Shown here in pieces: positions 19,172 through 29,215 of a stretch of 64,000 nt of DNA (position 1 is the first letter of the stretch; every line of letters starts with the position of its first letter). The stretch spans positions 1,054,001 to 1,118,000 of the forward strand of contig NZ_SMSK01000001.1 in the NCBI RefSeq assembly GCF_004354985.1, read 5' to 3'. The DNA is from Segetibacter sp. 3557_3 (GTDB lineage: Bacteria > Bacteroidota > Bacteroidia > Chitinophagales > Chitinophagaceae). The position numbers and the translations under genes were made by a program. The notes below the pieces were generated by a model. That model saw only the letters and a list, made by a program, of their open reading frames with translations. It was not told where the DNA came from and ran no database searches.

Positions 19172-20830
19172 ATGAAAAAACTCACAACATTCCTTATCGT
19201 TTACTTCGTTGCCGCGGGCACTTTCTCGCAGTCGGTGAGAGGGGTTGAACGTTCCGGAGCTAAAACCTATGTCAACCAGGGCAGGCCGACGGAAAAATTT
19301 AAGCAGCCACAAACGCCGGATCAGATTTGGGGCAACCTGTTTGTAGACGTACAACTAAAGAGGGCCTTAGGCGATAACAAGAGTTTTGTAGATGCACTGC
19401 CAAAAACATCGCCCGCAATCATCCTTGCTAAATATCAAACCATCAAGAAAACGGGTGCAGACAGCGCAACTTTACGAAAGTTCGTATTTGAAAACTTCGA
19501 GGTTCCGGTTAGCGTTGGTTCAAAAGTCGTAGGGTCAAAAACACTGAAGCAACACCTTGAGGCACTATGGCCAACGCTCACCAGGAAGGCCGACATCACA
19601 CAGCCGTACAGTTCACTGCTTCCTTTACCCAAGGCTTACGTTGTGCCGGGCGGCCGTTTTCGCGAGATTTACTATTGGGATAGCTATTTTACCATGCTTG
19701 GGTTAGCCGTAAGCAATCGCTATGATCTCATTGAAAACATGCTTGATAATTTTAGCTTCCTCATCAGCCGTTATGGTCATATACCAAATGGCAATCGTTC
19801 GTATTACCTCAGCCGGTCGCAGCCACCGTACTTTGCCATGATGGTGCAACTGCTGCAGCAAAAGAAAGGCAATGCGGTTTACCGGAAGTACCTGCCCGCA
19901 ATGATGAAAGAATATAAATGGTGGATGGAAGGAGAAACGGGTTTAAGGCCCGGAAGCGCACACCGAAGAGTGGTCCGGATGGCTGAAGGCGAAATTGTGA
20001 ACCGCTACTGGGACGACAAAAAGGCGCCACGCGAAGAGTCGTATTATGAAGATGTTCAGAATGGATTAGCCTACACGGGTACGGATCGATTGGTGTACAC
20101 CCACCTTCGGGCAGGTGCGGAAAGCGGTTGGGATTTTAGCAGCCGCTGGTTTGCCGACACTTTTAACCTTACCGCTATTGAAACTACCAACATCATTCCT
20201 GTAGACCTGAACTGCCTGCTTTATAAATATGAAAGCATACTGGCTTCGGCCAGCAAAGCGACGCAACAGGATGTACAGGCAGCCCGGTTCACCGATCGCG
20301 CAAACAAGCGCAGCGATGCTATCCAGAAATATTGCTGGAATGAAAAGGCAGGGTATTTCTTTGACTACAACTTTACTAAAGCATCTCCAACCCATATCTG
20401 GTCGCTTGCCGGTGTGCTTCCGCTGTTTATGCAGGTGGCCACCCATAAACAGGCAGAGTTGGTGCAAACGCATATTCAAAACAAATTTTTAAAGGACGGT
20501 GGACTGGTTACAACCATTTACCATACCGGCCAACAATGGGATGCGCCAAATGGGTGGGCGCCACTGCAATTTCTTGCAGTCCAGGGGCTTGTTAATTATC
20601 GTTACACCGAACTCGCACAATCAGTTGCCGAACGATGGATGAGGATAAATGAAACTGTTTATGCCGGCACGGGTAAAATGCTGGAGAAATACAATATTGA
20701 AAATATCCATCTTGAAAGCGGTGGCGGCGAATACCCCACGCAAGACGGCTTTGGATGGAGTAATGGGGTGTACCTGAAGTTTTACCAAATGTTTCGATCA
20801 GCTGGAAATGCGCCAAAAGCAAAGCAATAG
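19172..20830 (+). CDS. treA: Periplasmic trehalase (GH37)
   Basis: A 552-residue glycoside hydrolase family 37 trehalase, which splits trehalose into two glucose molecules. Both family signatures are present: PGGRFREIYYWDSY from residue 159 and QWDAPNGWAP from residue 455. A signal peptide (MKKLTTFLIVYFVAAGTFSQ) places it in the periplasm. Its length matches TreA. The sugar kinase gene 245 bp downstream on the same strand could handle released sugar, but a dispersed repeat lies between them and no operon is proven. Confidence 0.92.
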   Translation: MKKLTTFLIVYFVAAGTFSQSVRGVERSGAKTYVNQGRPTEKFKQPQTPDQIWGNLFVDVQLKRALGDNKSFVDALPKTSPAIILAKYQTIKKTGADSATLRKFVFENFEVPVSVGSKVVGSKTLKQHLEALWPTLTRKADITQPYSSLLPLPKAYVVPGGRFREIYYWDSYFTMLGLAVSNRYDLIENMLDNFSFLISRYGHIPNGNRSYYLSRSQPPYFAMMVQLLQQKKGNAVYRKYLPAMMKEYKWWMEGETGLRPGSAHRRVVRMAEGEIVNRYWDDKKAPREESYYEDVQNGLAYTGTDRLVYTHLRAGAESGWDFSSRWFADTFNLTAIETTNIIPVDLNCLLYKYESILASASKATQQDVQAARFTDRANKRSDAIQKYCWNEKAGYFFDYNFTKASPTHIWSLAGVLPLFMQVATHKQAELVQTHIQNKFLKDGGLVTTIYHTGQQWDAPNGWAPLQFLAVQGLVNYRYTELAQSVAERWMRINETVYAGTGKMLEKYNIENIHLESGGGEYPTQDGFGWSNGVYLKFYQMFRSAGNAPKAKQ

Positions 20831-20941
20831 CAGCATGTTTTGCGAAATCAAACAAAAAAAAATGCGGAATTGGGAAACTAAAATTCTTCCTGCGAAACCA
20901 GAAGAATACCTATGGACCGGGCACTTATTCGCTGTTTGGGC

Positions 20942-20995
20942 CTTGGTTACCCGGCCGGCTGAAGCCATTCGGACGGGGGCGTTGCACTCTTGTAC
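20942..20995 (-). repeat. Dispersed intergenic repeat, copy c
   Basis: On the minus strand it starts GTACAAGAGTGCAACGCC and ends GCCGGCCGGGTAACCAAGG. It is a diverged copy, lying between the trehalase and sugar kinase genes. Confidence 0.5.
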
Positions 20996-21074
20996 CTCAT
21001 ACCTTTTTTAACAGTAACCAACTGGGTTAAATACCTTTTGCGAACCATTCTATGATATGTATACTAAACCAGGC

Positions 21075-22025
21075 ATGAAAATCCTATGTATCGGCGAAGC
21101 ATTGATTGACATGATCTGCACTGACAATGCCTCGTCGTTAGCAAATGGTGAACACTTCTTAAAGAAACCCGGTGGCGCACCAACCAATGTTGCAGCTGCT
21201 ATTGCCGCGCTCGGTGGGGAAGTATTACTTGCGGCTAAGGTCGGTGACGATCCTTTTGGCAACCAGCTTGTAAACGTCATGAAAGACTTTGGCGTTTCCA
21301 CCGTCTGGATGGTTCGCGACCGTAATTACTTTACTACGATCGCTTTTGTTTCGCTGATGCATGACGGCGAACGCGACTTTGTTTTTAATCGGGGTGCAGA
21401 CGGCCAGCTTTCTATTGAGGACATCGATGGTATAGACCTGGATGAATGTTTCATTATTCACTTTGGTTCGGCAACTGCTTTTTTACCCGGACCACTTCAA
21501 GCTGCGTATACTTCCCTACTGGATAAAGCCCGGAATACCAATAAGATCATCAGCTTCGACCCGAACTATCGCCAGCTCTTGTTTTCACACGATCACCAGG
21601 GCTTTATTCAACAATCCTGGAACTTTTTAAAGCAGTGCCATTTTTTTAAGGTCAGCGATGAAGAAGCGATGCTGCTGACCCATAGCTCGTCGATTAACGA
21701 AGCTGCTACAATTTTTGCCAACCATACTACGGCAACATTTGCCATTACCCTTGGCAAAGAAGGCACCATGCTGGTGCACCGCGGCCAAAAAACAATGGTG
21801 CCCAGCATAGCGGTAAAACCTGTTGATACCACCGGCGCAGGTGACGCTTTTGTGGGTGCGGTATTGTACCAGTTGAGCAAGCTTTCACTTCCGGTAATTG
21901 AAGCTATGAATACCGAAGACTGGCGAACCATCATCTATAATGGCAACAAAGCCGGCGCACGCACCTGCGAATACCACGGGGCGATGGAAGCTTTCAAAAA
22001 TCTGTCGGAGGGCATATTTGAATAG
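21075..22025 (+). CDS. PfkB-family carbohydrate kinase (fructokinase-like)
   Basis: A 316-residue ribokinase/PfkB-family kinase that phosphorylates a sugar, probably fructose or a similar hexose. The start MKILCIGEALIDMI at 21075 fits the family; an ATG at 21057 would add six residues. The N-terminal signature is KKPGGAPTNVAAAIAALGG, the second signature is DTTGAGDAFVGAV with the catalytic Asp, and FDPNYR is typical of fructokinases. It is cytoplasmic. It lies downstream of trehalase, but exact substrate specificity cannot be read from sequence. Confidence 0.87.
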   Translation: MKILCIGEALIDMICTDNASSLANGEHFLKKPGGAPTNVAAAIAALGGEVLLAAKVGDDPFGNQLVNVMKDFGVSTVWMVRDRNYFTTIAFVSLMHDGERDFVFNRGADGQLSIEDIDGIDLDECFIIHFGSATAFLPGPLQAAYTSLLDKARNTNKIISFDPNYRQLLFSHDHQGFIQQSWNFLKQCHFFKVSDEEAMLLTHSSSINEAATIFANHTTATFAITLGKEGTMLVHRGQKTMVPSIAVKPVDTTGAGDAFVGAVLYQLSKLSLPVIEAMNTEDWRTIIYNGNKAGARTCEYHGAMEAFKNLSEGIFE

Positions 22026-22371
22026 TCGGGATTAAAAGACCGACGAACGCAGGTGTAGAAGATTGCTTTAGTTTAAGGAACAAAAGGGTTACTTAAACGC
22101 AGTGAGCGCACGAGTATGATTATGGTGTGTGTGAACGCAGCAATACGAAAATTACAAGTGAAGTAAAAAATCAAATTACAGGGAACTGATCGGCAGACGC
22201 AGGCTTTTACAACAGGGGGACACGCCGAATAGCGATATGCCGTACAAGTGAGTGACACAATAACTGCTCAACCGGGGTTTGCTGCCGGTCAACAAAAAAA
22301 AGTTCAAAAGTGTGGCGATTTACGGGTCGCTAAACGCATAATCCTTCCCGCCCAGATTAGTAGAGCTTTGG
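22026..22371. other. Gene-free interval with one dispersed repeat
   Basis: About 345 bp between convergent genes. It holds repeat copy d at 22242-22300 and no supportable gene. Confidence 0.6.
22242..22300 (+). repeat. Dispersed intergenic repeat, copy d
   Basis: Starts GTACAAGTGAGTGACACAA and ends GCTGCCGGTCAACAAAAAAA. It is one of the two best-conserved copies, with the same 19-base start as the copy at 59358. Confidence 0.75.
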
Positions 22372-22959
22372 TTATGCCTGCTGCATGGATTGCATTCTCC
22401 AGTAATAAAAGGCTATAGCAGCGATGGCGACAATTGCAATGATTAATGCATATATCCACCATCGGTCGGTTGTGTTTCTGCGTGAACCTTCATGGAAATG
22501 TTGCTGCATTTGTGTGTTGGTGCGGACCGCGTCGCCAACAAGAATGTGATGTTCCGCATCTTCCCGGACAATGCGCTCGGCATGCGCCGGTGCAAAATAA
22601 CTGACCATGCTTGCCGCAGGTTGGAAAGTAGGCCCATCGGCTCCAACTTCCAACAGGCCAAAAAACGGCAGTTGTACCTGTTTATTGGAGTATAGGTTGT
22701 TTCGAAGTGTGTCAAAAAAACGACTGATGATCTGCGACGACTTCTCGCGCGACGAGCGGGTTTCATCAGCTACAAAGTCGACGATTGACTCATCAACCTG
22801 TTCGCACCCGGGTAAAAAGTTGATTTGTGGTACGGGCGGCAACACAACTTTATGAACAAAGTCCAGCTGAGCGGGTTGCTGGTTCATGGTGAAGAAACCT
22901 ATGCCGGGAATAGCAAGGCTCTTGTGCAGGATAAAATATTTATAAAGCAATTCGACCAT
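22372..22959 (-). CDS. HU-CCDC81-type domain protein with C-terminal membrane anchor
   Basis: A 195-residue protein that resembles the Bacteroidetes HU-CCDC81 family (two HU-like domains). The start at 22959 (MVELLYKYFILHKSLAIPGI) is chosen because it opens the first HU-like domain. The second domain covers about residues 60-130 (SSQIISRFFDTLRNNL, VQLPFFGLLEVG). A single membrane helix lies at about 168-188 (WWIYALIIAIVAIAAIAFYY) with a short tail. Family members often end in a SPOR domain that binds denuded peptidoglycan; here it is absent and the protein stops just after the helix. It may tie DNA or the division machinery to the membrane, but its function is unproven. Confidence 0.7.
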   Translation of the reverse strand: MVELLYKYFILHKSLAIPGIGFFTMNQQPAQLDFVHKVVLPPVPQINFLPGCEQVDESIVDFVADETRSSREKSSQIISRFFDTLRNNLYSNKQVQLPFFGLLEVGADGPTFQPAASMVSYFAPAHAERIVREDAEHHILVGDAVRTNTQMQQHFHEGSRRNTTDRWWIYALIIAIVAIAAIAFYYWRMQSMQQA

Positions 22960-23105
22960 GTGAGCTGTTTTGAGAGGGCGAATATACAATTGACAATTCA
23001 GGAACAACCGAGAACATTTGCACAAGGTGCCTGAAAAGTAAATCCCGGTGGTGAAGAACGGAAACTTGTCTTGACCACCGGGATTGCTATCCTAAAATTA
23101 TGCAT

Positions 23106-24746
23106 CTATTTTTTTCCCTGAGAAAAAGAATACACTACCCCACCGAGCACATTAAAGCCAAGTACTTCGTACTGGTTCCAACGCTCGTAGCGGTTGTTCA
23201 ACAGATTGTTGAACTGTAACCAAAGACTTAGTTTCGGAAGTATGGTAAACTCCAGCCCGGTGCTTAAATCAACTGCCGGCTTTTGTTTACGATTATTTTT
23301 GTTCTTATCCATGTACTGAGGGCCATCCCAAAAGAAGAAGTCACTTTTCCACTGCAGATCCTTAAGAATTTGCCAGCGCAATCCAGCCGTTACTTCAACC
23401 GGGAGCAGTCCGAAAGCTTTGTCGTAAACCTCAAGTGCACGATAGTTTGTGAGGTTGATGGCGCCAAGGAGTGAAAACTTATCCTGCACGGTATAGCCCA
23501 TTTCGCCATGTAACCTGATTGCTTTCATACTTGGCTCGTATACCGTTCTGAATGTTTTGCCATCGATGGAGTCGTTGATAAACAAGGCAGCATTTGAATA
23601 ACGTAGCGCGGACAACCGAACATTGTACGTAAAGTGGTTACCACCCGATCCTTTAAAGCCTGCGTACTGTTCTGTAATACGCGTGTTTAGCAACTCAGTT
23701 GGCTGGAAGATATAAGGGTTAAATGCAGCAAGCGATTGAAAAGTGTTTTTGTTGTAATAACCAATCCAACCTGCCTGTATGGCAAACGGATAATCAGGCA
23801 ACTTGAGCACACCCGTAAAGTTGGGCAACAACTTAAATTGGCTGTTGTCCCACGATGGTGTTACACCTGCATTAACCGTAATGGTTGGCTTTTTTATGAG
23901 TAAGGATGGATTAAGATAATAGAGGTTGTTTTTTATGTTTTCGCCTGACCCCCTGGAGTAGCTGGTAAGGTCGGCCACCAAACCAACATTGATCGAAAAA
24001 TCTTCTGCAACGGTTTTGGTAATGGGTGCATTTAAAAGAAGACTGGTTTCTTTACCACCGCGATTGTCGCCGAACAGGTTCAGACCGAGTGAAGGGTTGT
24101 AATCGATACCGAATGCATTTTTCTCGCGATTGCGAAATCCTGCATTCGCATGAAAAGTGCTAAATGTTTGCTTCAACTGATCTTTGGTAAACTTTAGTGT
24201 ATCGGGCCTATAGCCATACCAGTGCTGGGTGCTGTTTTCGAAGCCAACACTGCCGCGCCATTCGTTATTGCCAGAAGAATTTAATACACCATCAACAACA
24301 GCGCTGGAGCGACTATATTGTTGAAAAGGGATCTTACCTTTCGAAGAAATGTGCTTTGTATGGAGGTTCATAATGGAACCCTTGCCATCACCCAATGAAA
24401 GCTTTGCCTGAAGGTAAGGGGTGCTGAAGTTTCCGTAACCCGCTTTTACATAATTGTGGTTCTCCCAATCCAATGTCGAGTCTACAGCAAGTGCCAGTGG
24501 TTTTAAGGCCACGGGCTGATACGAAAAGAACAGGTTTTGAGACGGGACATTATAATTCAATATCGGCCTCGAAGAGTCGAGTGCAGGAGCAGTAGCGTTG
24601 AAATTTATTTTGGTAACGGGTTTTAAAACCGGCTTGTATGACGAGGTTACCACCACCGTTTTCTTACTGCTGTCTGCGTTTCTTGTTTGCGCATATGATG
24701 ATGATGCGCCTACAACGAAAGCCATTATTATCAGGATTCTTTTCAT
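23106..24746 (-). CDS. Outer-membrane beta-barrel protein (TonB-receptor-like, no plug)
   Basis: A 546-residue secreted protein with signal peptide MKRILIIMAFVVGASSSYAQ. After a short linker rich in Val/Pro (VVVTSSYKPVLKPVTKINFN) the rest alternates aromatic and polar residues in strands, as in outer-membrane barrels. It ends with a short strand (LGGVVYSFSQGKK) and has LQFNNLLNNRYERWNQY, a motif common near the end of TonB-dependent receptor barrels. There is no plug domain or TonB box. The gene starts 17 bp after the TPR protein stop on the same strand, so the two form an operon; this pair is common in the phylum. Role inferred: envelope assembly or transport. Confidence 0.75.
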   Translation of the reverse strand: MKRILIIMAFVVGASSSYAQTRNADSSKKTVVVTSSYKPVLKPVTKINFNATAPALDSSRPILNYNVPSQNLFFSYQPVALKPLALAVDSTLDWENHNYVKAGYGNFSTPYLQAKLSLGDGKGSIMNLHTKHISSKGKIPFQQYSRSSAVVDGVLNSSGNNEWRGSVGFENSTQHWYGYRPDTLKFTKDQLKQTFSTFHANAGFRNREKNAFGIDYNPSLGLNLFGDNRGGKETSLLLNAPITKTVAEDFSINVGLVADLTSYSRGSGENIKNNLYYLNPSLLIKKPTITVNAGVTPSWDNSQFKLLPNFTGVLKLPDYPFAIQAGWIGYYNKNTFQSLAAFNPYIFQPTELLNTRITEQYAGFKGSGGNHFTYNVRLSALRYSNAALFINDSIDGKTFRTVYEPSMKAIRLHGEMGYTVQDKFSLLGAINLTNYRALEVYDKAFGLLPVEVTAGLRWQILKDLQWKSDFFFWDGPQYMDKNKNNRKQKPAVDLSTGLEFTILPKLSLWLQFNNLLNNRYERWNQYEVLGFNVLGGVVYSFSQGKK

Positions 24747-24763
24747 GTATTGTTTTTGTGCAA

Positions 24764-27700
24764 TTACTCAACCAGTTTACTTCCTTTGCTTTTTTCGGCA
24801 ACTACCGATTTTAGTTTTGCCTGTGCTTCTTCTTTCAACTCGCTGATGGTGGCGTTTTCAGCAACGCTTTTGAAAGTGGCTTCGGCATTGAAGTAATCTT
24901 TTTGTTTCCAATAAATATCCCCCAGCAGGATGTATGCTTTAGTTGTCCAGTATTCGTAAGAACCGGCTTTATTTACAACATCGAAGGCAGCCTTTTCAGC
25001 ATCAGCAAATTTGCCCTGGTCGAACAGGATGGCTGCAAGCTGGTAGCGTGCTTCGGCCGCGAATTCTGACTTACCCAGCCCGATTACTGTACGATAGCTA
25101 CCTGTTGCAGCTTCGATATCTTTTTTTGCATGATATGATTTGGCGAGGACCATATTGGCCATGATGCGGTCATCGGTTGCTATACTTTTTTGGGTAAGCA
25201 GTTCCTGTGCATTTGGAACAGCTTCGTTCCACTTGTTCAGGCGATATTGAGAACGGAGCAGCCCACGCATGCTTTCAAGCCTGGTATCCTCGCTTGTAGC
25301 AATTGACTTTAGCTGGTTGTACAGGTTTTCAGCGGCACTGTAATCTTTTACCTCAAAGAAATTAATTCTTGCGGCCTGCAACACTCCCCTTTCGGCATAC
25401 TTATTTGGTGCCTTCGATGCTACATATGAATAACCCTTAAGTGCATTCGTGAAGTCTTTTTTACCATTATAAATTTCCGCAAGGTTGAAGCTGGCGTCGA
25501 TGGCATACCGGCCTTCAGGAAACTTCGACAGGTAGGCTGTAAAACCCGACTGTGCATTTGTTACATCATTATTCTCGTAGCGGTTGTTTGCAGATGCATA
25601 GGTGAGCGAGTCTTCTTCGCCGTAGCTAACATTTTTGCCGCTCTGTTTCATGAACTCAACAAAGTCCTGAGGCTTTTGATCATCGATAAAGATGTTACGC
25701 ACATACTCAACGGCATCGTCACTTTCGGCAGAATTCGGGAAAGCGGAAATAAGCTTTTTGAAATTGTCCAGAGCATCCCGGTTATTTTCGAGATTGAAGT
25801 AAGCAATACCCAGCTTAAGGTATGCCTGCGGCAAGTATGGACTATTTTTTACTGCAATGATTTTGTTTAATGGGGTAATTGCCTCCCTGAAGTTTTCTTC
25901 ACCGAGAAAAGTGTTTGCGATTTCGAGGTTGGCATCGGTCACCAACCCGCTATTTGGAAAGCGCTGTTCGAGGCTTCTTAACAATGTGATCTTTTCGCTG
26001 CTGCGGTTGGCTGCACCTGAGATCAGGGCTTTCTGGTACAAGGCATAGTCAGCAGACGGCAGTGTACTGCGGATAACCGCATCATACATATCAAGCGCCT
26101 TCTTGTAATTCCTTGTCATGAAATAAGCATCTGCACTCCGTAGAAAGGCATCCTGTTCAACAGGGGTGGAAGCAGTATTAAGTGAGCGGCTGATTTGTTC
26201 AAAAAGACTGAGGGCCTGGGTATAGTTTTCTTTTTGCATGTAAGCATACGCAAGGTTATAACGCGCATGCTGGCTATTTACTTCACCATTGCTTGATGGG
26301 TTTTTCAGGTAAAGGTTGAGGTACTCAATAGCCTGGTCGAAGTTATTGATGCGGTAAGCAATTTCGCCTTTCCAAAAATTTGTAAAGGGCAGTTGTTGTT
26401 CATTGTATGGAAGGGTAAGGATACGCGTAAACAAGTCGTCGGCCTTTTCGATCTGCTGATCATTTACCAGTTCCACTGCACGACCGTAAAGAATTCGGGG
26501 GTATATCCTTTTTGAGGTTTCGCTTTTTACGGGGAGGCTCTCGTAAAGGGTGATGGCTTCGCGATAGTTATTCGTACTCGCCAATACACTCACCAGCAAT
26601 TCACGTGCTTCAGCGTTATAAGTTGACGATGGGTACTGCCCGATAAATGTTTGCAATTCTGTTGCTGCAACATCTGGAAAGCCAAGCTCGAAGGAGAGCT
26701 TTGCGTAGTTGAACTGTGAAATCTCCTTTTGAACAGCGTTGCTGCTGTTTGACGCAGAAAACAAAAAGGCACTACGCGCATTAGCTTTCTGATTTGTTTT
26801 CAGATAGGAGTCTGCCAGCAGGTACATACTATTTTGTGCAAGAGAGTCTTCTTTTCCACCAAGCTCTTTGAATCCGGTGATTGCTTTATCCAGCTGTTTT
26901 GTTTCGTAGTAAGTATAGGCGAGTTCATAGAGATCTTCGCGGCGTACTTTTTCAGCTTTACTTACATAATTTGCCAGGTAGGGTTGCGCTTTCTGATACT
27001 CCTTCTTTTGAAAGTAAGCATGACCCAACAACTGTTGCAATTGGATATCATAATATTGACCACCTTTTTTCAGGCTTTCTTCCGCATATTGAATTGCCTT
27101 GTCTGTTTCGCCATTGAAGTAGAGTATTTCAGCAATATAATAGGGAACAATCTTTTGGTAAGTGGGTTCATTTTCAACTTTCCTGAAAGAGGCAAGTGCC
27201 TCTTTATAATTTTTGTCGTAAAATGAAATAAAGCCGTAATAATAATTTGCGTCGAGGTAATTGGGATCAGTAGGAATTTGCCTGATGGCGTTAAACATAG
27301 GTTTAGCCTGTGCAAAATCCTGCGTGGTAAAATAACCGTATGCCTGGTGAAACTTTACGTCTGCAATTTCCCTGTTGCTCAGGTTGCTGATACCTGCTTT
27401 CTCGTAATAAGCATTTGCTTCGGTGAAGTTCTGCTTACGAAAATAATATTCGCCAAGATGGTAACTCAATACCTGGTTACGTGGTGTATTGTATTCAAGG
27501 TTGATGAAGTCTTTCGCAGCAGATTCAGCAGCAGTTTCGTTTAGTTTTAAGCCGGTAACGATGGTATAGAACCTTGCCTCTTCCTTAACGGTTAGTGGAA
27601 GGTTACTCTGCTGAGCGGGGGCATAAAGAATGTTTTTGAATAGCGGGTAAGCAAGGCTGTATTGCTCTTTTTGATAAAGCTCCTTTGCAAGTTTAAAGTC

Positions 27701-27805
27701 AGCATCGGGGTCGTTGTTAGTTTTGGTAGCCTGGGCGTTTACCTGCCCTATCGTAGCCAAAGCCAATGCTGAGGAAAGGAGAAGTTTTTTATGTATGTTG
27801 ACCAT
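24764..27805 (-). CDS. Large TPR-repeat periplasmic protein
   Basis: A 1013-residue protein with signal peptide (MVNIHKKLLLSSALALATIG) followed by tandem tetratricopeptide repeats along its whole length (for example AYPLFKNILYAP, AQPYLANYVSKAEKV, ALDNFKKLISAFPNSAES, DAEKAAFDVVNKAGSYEYW). Repeats of the SAFPNSAESDDA type resemble YbgF/BamD. Such proteins act as scaffolds in the periplasm. It is the first gene of an operon with the barrel protein at 23106, which suggests the pair work together at the outer membrane. There is no catalytic motif. Confidence 0.85.
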   Translation of the reverse strand: MVNIHKKLLLSSALALATIGQVNAQATKTNNDPDADFKLAKELYQKEQYSLAYPLFKNILYAPAQQSNLPLTVKEEARFYTIVTGLKLNETAAESAAKDFINLEYNTPRNQVLSYHLGEYYFRKQNFTEANAYYEKAGISNLSNREIADVKFHQAYGYFTTQDFAQAKPMFNAIRQIPTDPNYLDANYYYGFISFYDKNYKEALASFRKVENEPTYQKIVPYYIAEILYFNGETDKAIQYAEESLKKGGQYYDIQLQQLLGHAYFQKKEYQKAQPYLANYVSKAEKVRREDLYELAYTYYETKQLDKAITGFKELGGKEDSLAQNSMYLLADSYLKTNQKANARSAFLFSASNSSNAVQKEISQFNYAKLSFELGFPDVAATELQTFIGQYPSSTYNAEARELLVSVLASTNNYREAITLYESLPVKSETSKRIYPRILYGRAVELVNDQQIEKADDLFTRILTLPYNEQQLPFTNFWKGEIAYRINNFDQAIEYLNLYLKNPSSNGEVNSQHARYNLAYAYMQKENYTQALSLFEQISRSLNTASTPVEQDAFLRSADAYFMTRNYKKALDMYDAVIRSTLPSADYALYQKALISGAANRSSEKITLLRSLEQRFPNSGLVTDANLEIANTFLGEENFREAITPLNKIIAVKNSPYLPQAYLKLGIAYFNLENNRDALDNFKKLISAFPNSAESDDAVEYVRNIFIDDQKPQDFVEFMKQSGKNVSYGEEDSLTYASANNRYENNDVTNAQSGFTAYLSKFPEGRYAIDASFNLAEIYNGKKDFTNALKGYSYVASKAPNKYAERGVLQAARINFFEVKDYSAAENLYNQLKSIATSEDTRLESMRGLLRSQYRLNKWNEAVPNAQELLTQKSIATDDRIMANMVLAKSYHAKKDIEAATGSYRTVIGLGKSEFAAEARYQLAAILFDQGKFADAEKAAFDVVNKAGSYEYWTTKAYILLGDIYWKQKDYFNAEATFKSVAENATISELKEEAQAKLKSVVAEKSKGSKLVE

Positions 27806-28124
27806 AAATTAAAGGTAACGGTGGTAAAGAGCGCTTAGTATTCAAGCTTTCTTAATAAAAAGTCAAAAAGAATTTCAAAGATAGTCACAGCCCTGCTGAA
27901 CAAAGACCATTCCATTTTATGTGGATAAACAATGCATAACATTTCGTATTTAGCACATCTTTCCCGCGAATTCAAGGATAGAGTTTTGGAGTTGAGGCTA
28001 ACGAAGATTGCACGAGTGAATGAGACCCATGCTGTGAGTGAAGTATTAGGTGCACTTTCGGAAGTTGATCACCGTATATTGCGTATACTTTTAATCTTTG
28101 CCGTAGAAACAATAAAAAGCACCT
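27806..28124. other. Divergent intergenic region
   Basis: About 320 bp between the divergent TPR operon and the thioesterase gene; promoters for both should lie here. A TAATCTTTG sequence near 28092 resembles a -7 box but has one extra spacer base. An open frame at 27932-28165 overlaps the thioesterase start and has no support. Confidence 0.5.
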
Positions 28125-28541
28125 ATGTTCGAAAGTACCTGCCAACTAAGGGTTCGTTATGCTGAAACAGACCAGATGAACATTGTTTACTATGGCAACT
28201 ATGCACAGTACTTTGAAGTTGGCAGAGTTGAAAGCATACGACAGCTTGGTTTCACTTACAAAGACATGGAAGCAATGGGAGTGATTATGCCGGTTGTTGA
28301 ACTGCAGACAAAATACGTGCGCCCTGCGTATTACGATGACCTGTTAACAGTTAAAACCACGCTCCGTGAAATGCCCCTGGATCACCGGATTGAATTTCAC
28401 CAGGAGGTATATAACGAGTCGGGAAAACTGCTGACGACAGGCCGGGTTGTATTGTACTTTATCAGGGCAGATAATAAAGCAAAGACCGTAATGCCCGAAG
28501 CACTTCGCGATAAGTTAGTCACCTATTTCAACGCTCCATAA
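28125..28541 (+). CDS. Acyl-CoA thioesterase (YbgC/FadM-like, hot-dog fold)
   Basis: A 138-residue hot-dog-fold thioesterase of the 4HBT family, which hydrolyses acyl-CoA esters. The motif RYAETDQMNIVYYGNYAQYF with Asp16 and Glu31 is the family active site, and length matches. The start ATG at 28125 gives MFESTCQLRVRY, the normal N terminus. It stands alone; neighbours on both sides are on the opposite strand. YbgC relatives in proteobacteria sit in the Tol-Pal cluster; here the divergent neighbour is a YbgF-like TPR protein, which may be coincidence. Confidence 0.9.
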   Translation: MFESTCQLRVRYAETDQMNIVYYGNYAQYFEVGRVESIRQLGFTYKDMEAMGVIMPVVELQTKYVRPAYYDDLLTVKTTLREMPLDHRIEFHQEVYNESGKLLTTGRVVLYFIRADNKAKTVMPEALRDKLVTYFNAP

Positions 28542-28760
28542 GTCGGTCATCAAGCTTTCCAGGTAGTTAGTACCTGAAGCCGATGTTGAAGGGATGGGAA
28601 TACTTGTGTTCTTAATTGAACAGAGATAAGACCATCCGTTCAATCCGCGCTATCCATGTGCCTTATTATGGACACACCCTAGCCTTAGTAGCGCAATATT
28701 TTATTCATCAAAACCCGGCGCAACCAAATGCAGCAACGCTATGTCAGCAACCAGCTGAAC

Positions 28761-29189
28761 TCACAACCGGTAATAATCTCCCCGCCAGTTTTTGATGGCT
28801 TGCTTGATATCCTTTGCAGCCATTCCCTCTTCTGCAGCCTTTTTTGCCAACGGTGGAAACTCAGCGTCGGATGCAAAACGGAGCGCAATTACCTGCGACA
28901 TATTCAACCTGCTGTCGAGTGCTGTGTTGGTCAGGTAGAAATGGCGGAAATTCTCTTCCGCTCGTATGGCACGATCCTGCGCTTTGAGTGCAAATGAACG
29001 CGTAAAGATGGTTAAGCTTACAAGAATAAGGGCGATTAAGCAGATAAGTGATGCCGAATAAAGATTGTCGTGGCTGCTGTTTGCCAAGTTTACAAATGAA
29101 CCAATTAGTAAAGCGAGAACCGCCAGGTAAGTTACAATGTGGTAAGCGGGAACGATCTGGCTATGATTTTTGAAGTTCTGTTCTTTCAT
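28761..29189 (-). CDS. DUF6526-like membrane protein
   Basis: A 142-residue protein with two membrane helices (about 17-34 and 42-62) and a soluble helical C terminus. The N-terminal start MKEQNFKNHSQIVPAYHI and the pattern DSRLNMSQVIALRFASD resemble an uncharacterised Bacteroidetes family (DUF6526 in my recollection). Function is unknown. It follows the PBP4-type gene by 26 bp on the same strand and could share its transcript. Confidence 0.65.
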   Translation of the reverse strand: MKEQNFKNHSQIVPAYHIVTYLAVLALLIGSFVNLANSSHDNLYSASLICLIALILVSLTIFTRSFALKAQDRAIRAEENFRHFYLTNTALDSRLNMSQVIALRFASDAEFPPLAKKAAEEGMAAKDIKQAIKNWRGDYYRL

Positions 29190-29215
29190 ATTTATGTTGG
29201 TTTAGGTGAAGATAA

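Noticed and set aside
27805-28125. Tol-Pal cluster suggested by a YbgC-like gene beside a YbgF-like TPR protein
   Set aside because: The genes are divergent, and TolQ, TolR, TolB and Pal are absent, so the proximity is probably coincidence.
27932-28165. 77-codon open frame overlapping the thioesterase start
   Set aside because: Overlaps a clear gene start and resembles no family.
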